A stretch of 9,076 nucleotides of DNA from JBFHIJ01 sp041596515. GTDB lineage: Bacteria > Bacteroidota > Ignavibacteria > Kapaibacteriales > UBA2268. Positions 7,521-9,076 of this stretch are shown piece after piece. The translations under genes were made by a program, and so were the position numbers. Numbering within the stretch: position 1 is the first letter of the stretch; every line of letters begins with the position of its first letter. The stretch spans positions 1 through 9,076 of the forward strand of contig JBFHIJ010000078.1 of assembly GCA_041596515.1 (NCBI GenBank), read 5' to 3'. Under the pieces are notes generated by a model, which saw nothing but the letters and a program-made list of their open reading frames with translations, searched no databases and was not told the origin of the DNA.

Positions 7521-7555
7521 AGGATGTGATTTTGTGAAATATAAAATCACAGCCT
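7521..7555. other. Hairpin between the propeller/Ig gene and the IS
   Basis: TGTGATTTT (7525-7533) pairs perfectly with AAAATCACA (7543-7551) around a nine-base loop, and AGG/CCT extend the stem beyond one mismatch. No T-run follows on either strand, so it is at best a weak terminator for the long upstream gene. It abuts the putative left end of the IS (GAGACC at 7556). The rest of 7460-7555 shows nothing else I can support. Confidence 0.45.
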
Positions 7556-7571
7556 GAGACCGTTGCACAAT
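7556..7571 (+). repeat. Putative left terminal inverted repeat of the IS
   Basis: The sequence is GAGACCGTTGCACAAT. Its inner eight bases have an exact inverted match at 9036-9043; its outer eight have no counterpart in the window. Confidence 0.5.
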
Positions 7572-7661
7572 CAAAACAATATAAGTCTTAGGTATATTAC
7601 TTAGTCAGTCCTGAAAAAGTATATAATTACATATAAAATAAGAGAGTTAAGTAAAAATAGT

Positions 7662-7721
7662 AGTGGTTTAGATTGCAGAAAAGTGTTATTTTTGAACAAA
7701 TATCTTGCAATCTAAATCACT
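7662..7721 (+). promoter_or_regulatory. Long hairpin with T-run just before the transposase start
   Basis: AGTGGTTTAGATTGCA (7662-7677) pairs over all 16 positions with TGCAATCTAAATCACT (7706-7721), with a single G-T wobble; the loop is 28 bases. A run of six T (7721-7726) follows directly, and the transposase ATG is at 7730. RNA read in from outside the element would fold into a terminator-like stem that also covers the region ahead of the start codon. Many IS elements use such structures to block expression driven by neighbouring promoters. The structure is seen directly; the role is inferred. Confidence 0.65.
7687..7694 (+). promoter_or_regulatory. Bacteroidota-type -7 promoter box inside the hairpin loop
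   Basis: TATTTTTG fits the TAnnTTTG consensus of the Bacteroidota primary sigma factor. The matching upstream TTTG element is poor (TTTAG or ATTG in the stem). If used, transcription would start near 7701, so the RNA would lack the left arm of the hairpin and escape termination. An 8-base match of this looseness can arise by chance in AT-rich DNA. Confidence 0.3.
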
Positions 7722-7729
7722 TTTTTGTT

Positions 7730-8968
7730 ATGAAAAATCGCAATAATAATCAGCAAAGTTCCTTCCTCTACGAAGGCTTATCAGAAACATTAAATCCTAA
7801 GCACCCATTATATAAATTAAGCCAAATAGTGCCATGGTCAGAATTTGATGAAGAATTTGGCAAAAAGTATAAGAAAAACTTCGGACGCCCTGCAAAATCA
7901 ATACGTTTAATGGTGTCTCTCCTGATATTGAAACATATGTACAATATGTCAGATGAAAATGTAGTTTGTACATGGCTGGAGAATCCCTATTGGCAATTTT
8001 TCTCAGGCGAAACTGAGTTCCAATGGAACTTGCCTTGCGATCCATCCGAATTAACAGTATTTCGTAAAAGAATAGGCGAATCCGGCGCAGAGAAAATATT
8101 ACAAATATCGATAAAACTTCATGGTAGAAAAGCTCTGGAGTCTGAAATAACAGCAGACACAACAGTTCAGGAAAAAAATATTACCTTTCCAACAGATACC
8201 AAATTACAGCTAAAAGTTATTAATTGGGTATGGAGAATAGCCTACAAATCGAAAGTTCGTTTACGTCAATCTTATAAACGTACAATCCCAACACTTAAGT
8301 GGTATTTAAGATATTTGTCAACACCAAAGCGAGTAAAAGAAGGTCGCAGTGCAGCAAGAAAAATTAAAACAATAAGTGCAAGACTCCTCAGAGATTTACT
8401 ACGTAAACTTCCCAAAGACCTTCAATTGGAATATTCTAATGAGATTAAAGTATCAAAAAAAATATTATCGCAGACAAGAAAAGACAAAAATAAAGTTTAC
8501 AGTTTTCATGAGCCTGAAGTCGCCTGTATTTCTAAAGGAAAACCACATAAACGTTATGAATTTGGTTCTAAAGTATCAATACTTACAACAAAAAACAGCA
8601 ACATCATTGTTGGGGCTTTAAATTTTACCGGGAATCCGTATGATGGTCATACTCTACCTTCAGCTTTAGAACAATATCATCGCTTATGCAATAGGCATCC
8701 TAAAAGAGTCTTAATTGACGAGGGCTATCGTGGGCGGAAAAAAATCGGTGAGACTGAGTTGTTAAGAGTTCATAAACGAACCCGAGAGCAAGTAAAATCA
8801 CGATCTTACAGAAAACGATTTAGAAGAAGGTCAGCAATAGAACCAATTATCGGACATTTAAAATCAGATTACAGATTAGGCAGAAACTTTTTGAAGGGAG
8901 TAAATGGAGATTCTATAAATGTGATGCTTGCTTGTGCAGCCTTCGCAGTTTTGTGCCTCATAGTATGA
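7730..8968 (+). CDS. IS5-superfamily DDE transposase
   Basis: This 412-residue enzyme catalyses cut-and-join transposition of its own element. Numbering is from the ATG at 7730. An N-terminal DUF772-like region (about 52-110) contains GRPAKSIRLMVSLLILKHMY and NPYWQFFSGE. The catalytic triad is visible: D143 in ADTTVQEK, D330 in VLIDEGYRG, and E371 in RRRSAIEPIIGHLKSDYRLG. Around the Glu, R367-(3)-E371-(6)-K378 fits the YREK signature of IS4/IS5-type enzymes, with Phe364 in place of Tyr. HEPEVACISKGKPHKRYEFG and FTGNPYDGHTL are further family signatures. The frame extends upstream to a TTG at 7673, but that lies in the stem of the preceding hairpin and adds a non-conserved leader, so I prefer the ATG. 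No Shine-Dalgarno is visible, consistent with deliberately low expression. The reading frame is intact and probably active. The exact subgroup is not assigned. Confidence 0.93.
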   Translation: MKNRNNNQQSSFLYEGLSETLNPKHPLYKLSQIVPWSEFDEEFGKKYKKNFGRPAKSIRLMVSLLILKHMYNMSDENVVCTWLENPYWQFFSGETEFQWNLPCDPSELTVFRKRIGESGAEKILQISIKLHGRKALESEITADTTVQEKNITFPTDTKLQLKVINWVWRIAYKSKVRLRQSYKRTIPTLKWYLRYLSTPKRVKEGRSAARKIKTISARLLRDLLRKLPKDLQLEYSNEIKVSKKILSQTRKDKNKVYSFHEPEVACISKGKPHKRYEFGSKVSILTTKNSNIIVGALNFTGNPYDGHTLPSALEQYHRLCNRHPKRVLIDEGYRGRKKIGETELLRVHKRTREQVKSRSYRKRFRRRSAIEPIIGHLKSDYRLGRNFLKGVNGDSINVMLACAAFAVLCLIV

Positions 8969-9007
8969 TAATTCCTGAACAAATCCTGTTTTAGATTTCT
9001 CGTTTTG

Positions 9008-9030
9008 TGTCTTGAGCCAAGATAATTTTT
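9008..9030 (+). terminator. Probable intrinsic terminator of the transposase gene
   Basis: TGTCTTG (9008-9014) and CAAGATA (9018-9024) form a seven-pair stem with one G-T wobble and a three-base loop, followed by five T (9026-9030). It lies 40 bases after the transposase stop. The stem is short and AT-rich, so strength is uncertain. Confidence 0.45.
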
Positions 9031-9035
9031 GTCCT

Positions 9036-9043
9036 ATTGTGCA
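9036..9043 (-). repeat. Partial right terminal inverted repeat of the IS
   Basis: ATTGTGCA is the exact inverse complement of 7564-7571. The sequence beyond it (9044-9076) matches neither the outer left repeat nor any gene I can identify. Confidence 0.4.
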
Positions 9044-9076
9044 GTAAAAGCAATCTTCTTTTTCGTTGTAATAAAA

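Larger units (their letters stand above)
7556..9043 (+). mobile_element. IS5-superfamily insertion sequence, boundaries approximate
   Basis: A complete DDE transposase gene sits about 170 bases from a left end reading GAGACCGTTGCACAAT (7556-7571), which resembles terminal repeats of IS5-type elements as I remember them. On the right, ATTGTGCA (9036-9043) is the exact inverse of TGCACAAT (7564-7571), and weaker similarity continues inward. The outer bases expected on the right (a copy of ACGGTCTC) are absent: GTAAAAGC is found instead. The right tip may be eroded or rearranged, or I may have misplaced the ends. No convincing target-site duplication is visible. The proposed length is about 1.49 kb, normal for this type. 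Orientation matches the genes to its left. Confidence 0.6.

Noticed and set aside
2290..7612. Eleven-base direct repeat TAGTCAGTCCT at 2290-2300 and 7602-7612.
   Set aside because: Matches of this length are expected by chance in 9 kb of AT-rich DNA, and the flanks do not match.
7797..8162. Reverse-strand 121-codon open frame opposite the transposase.
   Set aside because: It lies wholly within the conserved transposase on the other strand, has no ribosome-binding site and no recognisable product; it is a shadow frame.
8376..8621. Forward 81-codon open frame inside the transposase.
   Set aside because: It is a shifted frame over the conserved catalytic region, which is intact in the main frame.
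7516..8992. Ten-base inverted match AAAACAGGAT (7516-7525) / ATCCTGTTTT (8983-8992) as alternative IS ends.
   Set aside because: It does not extend in either direction, gives no target duplication, would place the strong GAGACCGTTGCACAAT sequence inside the element, and can arise by chance between two AT-rich flanks.

Overview
This is AT-rich DNA that looks like an accessory region of a Bacteroidota/Chlorobiota-type (FCB group) genome. The pointers are the style of the RHS core at the left edge (a YFPFGMLMP / YDSRIGRRW / DPLGD architecture), several lipoproteins with short lipoboxes, a secreted protein whose signal peptide ends LFA-Q, and an IS element with a Bacteroidota-like TAnnTTTG promoter box. 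The genus cannot be fixed from the window. Every gene I can support is on the + strand.

Layout. Bases 1-1151 hold the 3' end of an RHS polymorphic-toxin gene. Its conserved core enters from the left and should run straight into a C-terminal tip carrying a zinc-metallopeptidase motif (HELKH). A 19-bp tandem duplication at 260-297 throws the two parts out of frame, so the core and the toxin tip are separate reading frames as given. Two overlapping lipoprotein genes follow (1135-1839 and 1832-2275) and are candidates for immunity or partner functions. A second, decayed RHS core remnant lies at 2279-2422. It ends abruptly and is followed by a third lipoprotein gene (2487-3374) instead of a toxin tip.

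The largest gene (3434-7459) encodes a 1341-residue secreted protein. It has two clusters of YWTD/LDL-receptor-class-B-like repeats and four tandem C-terminal Ig-like domains. From about 7556 to the right edge lies an IS5-superfamily insertion sequence with an intact DDE transposase (7730-8968), a long hairpin in front of the transposase and a probable terminator behind it. Its right terminal repeat matches the left one only in part.

How the parts may work together (inference). The left 3.4 kb looks like a polymorphic-toxin cassette array: an RHS core, an exchangeable tip, one or more lipoprotein partners, and an orphan core scar from an earlier exchange. The frameshifting duplication may make the present toxin silent or switchable. 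The propeller/Ig protein is an exported binding protein of unknown ligand and need not belong to the toxin system. The IS shows that the region is mobile.
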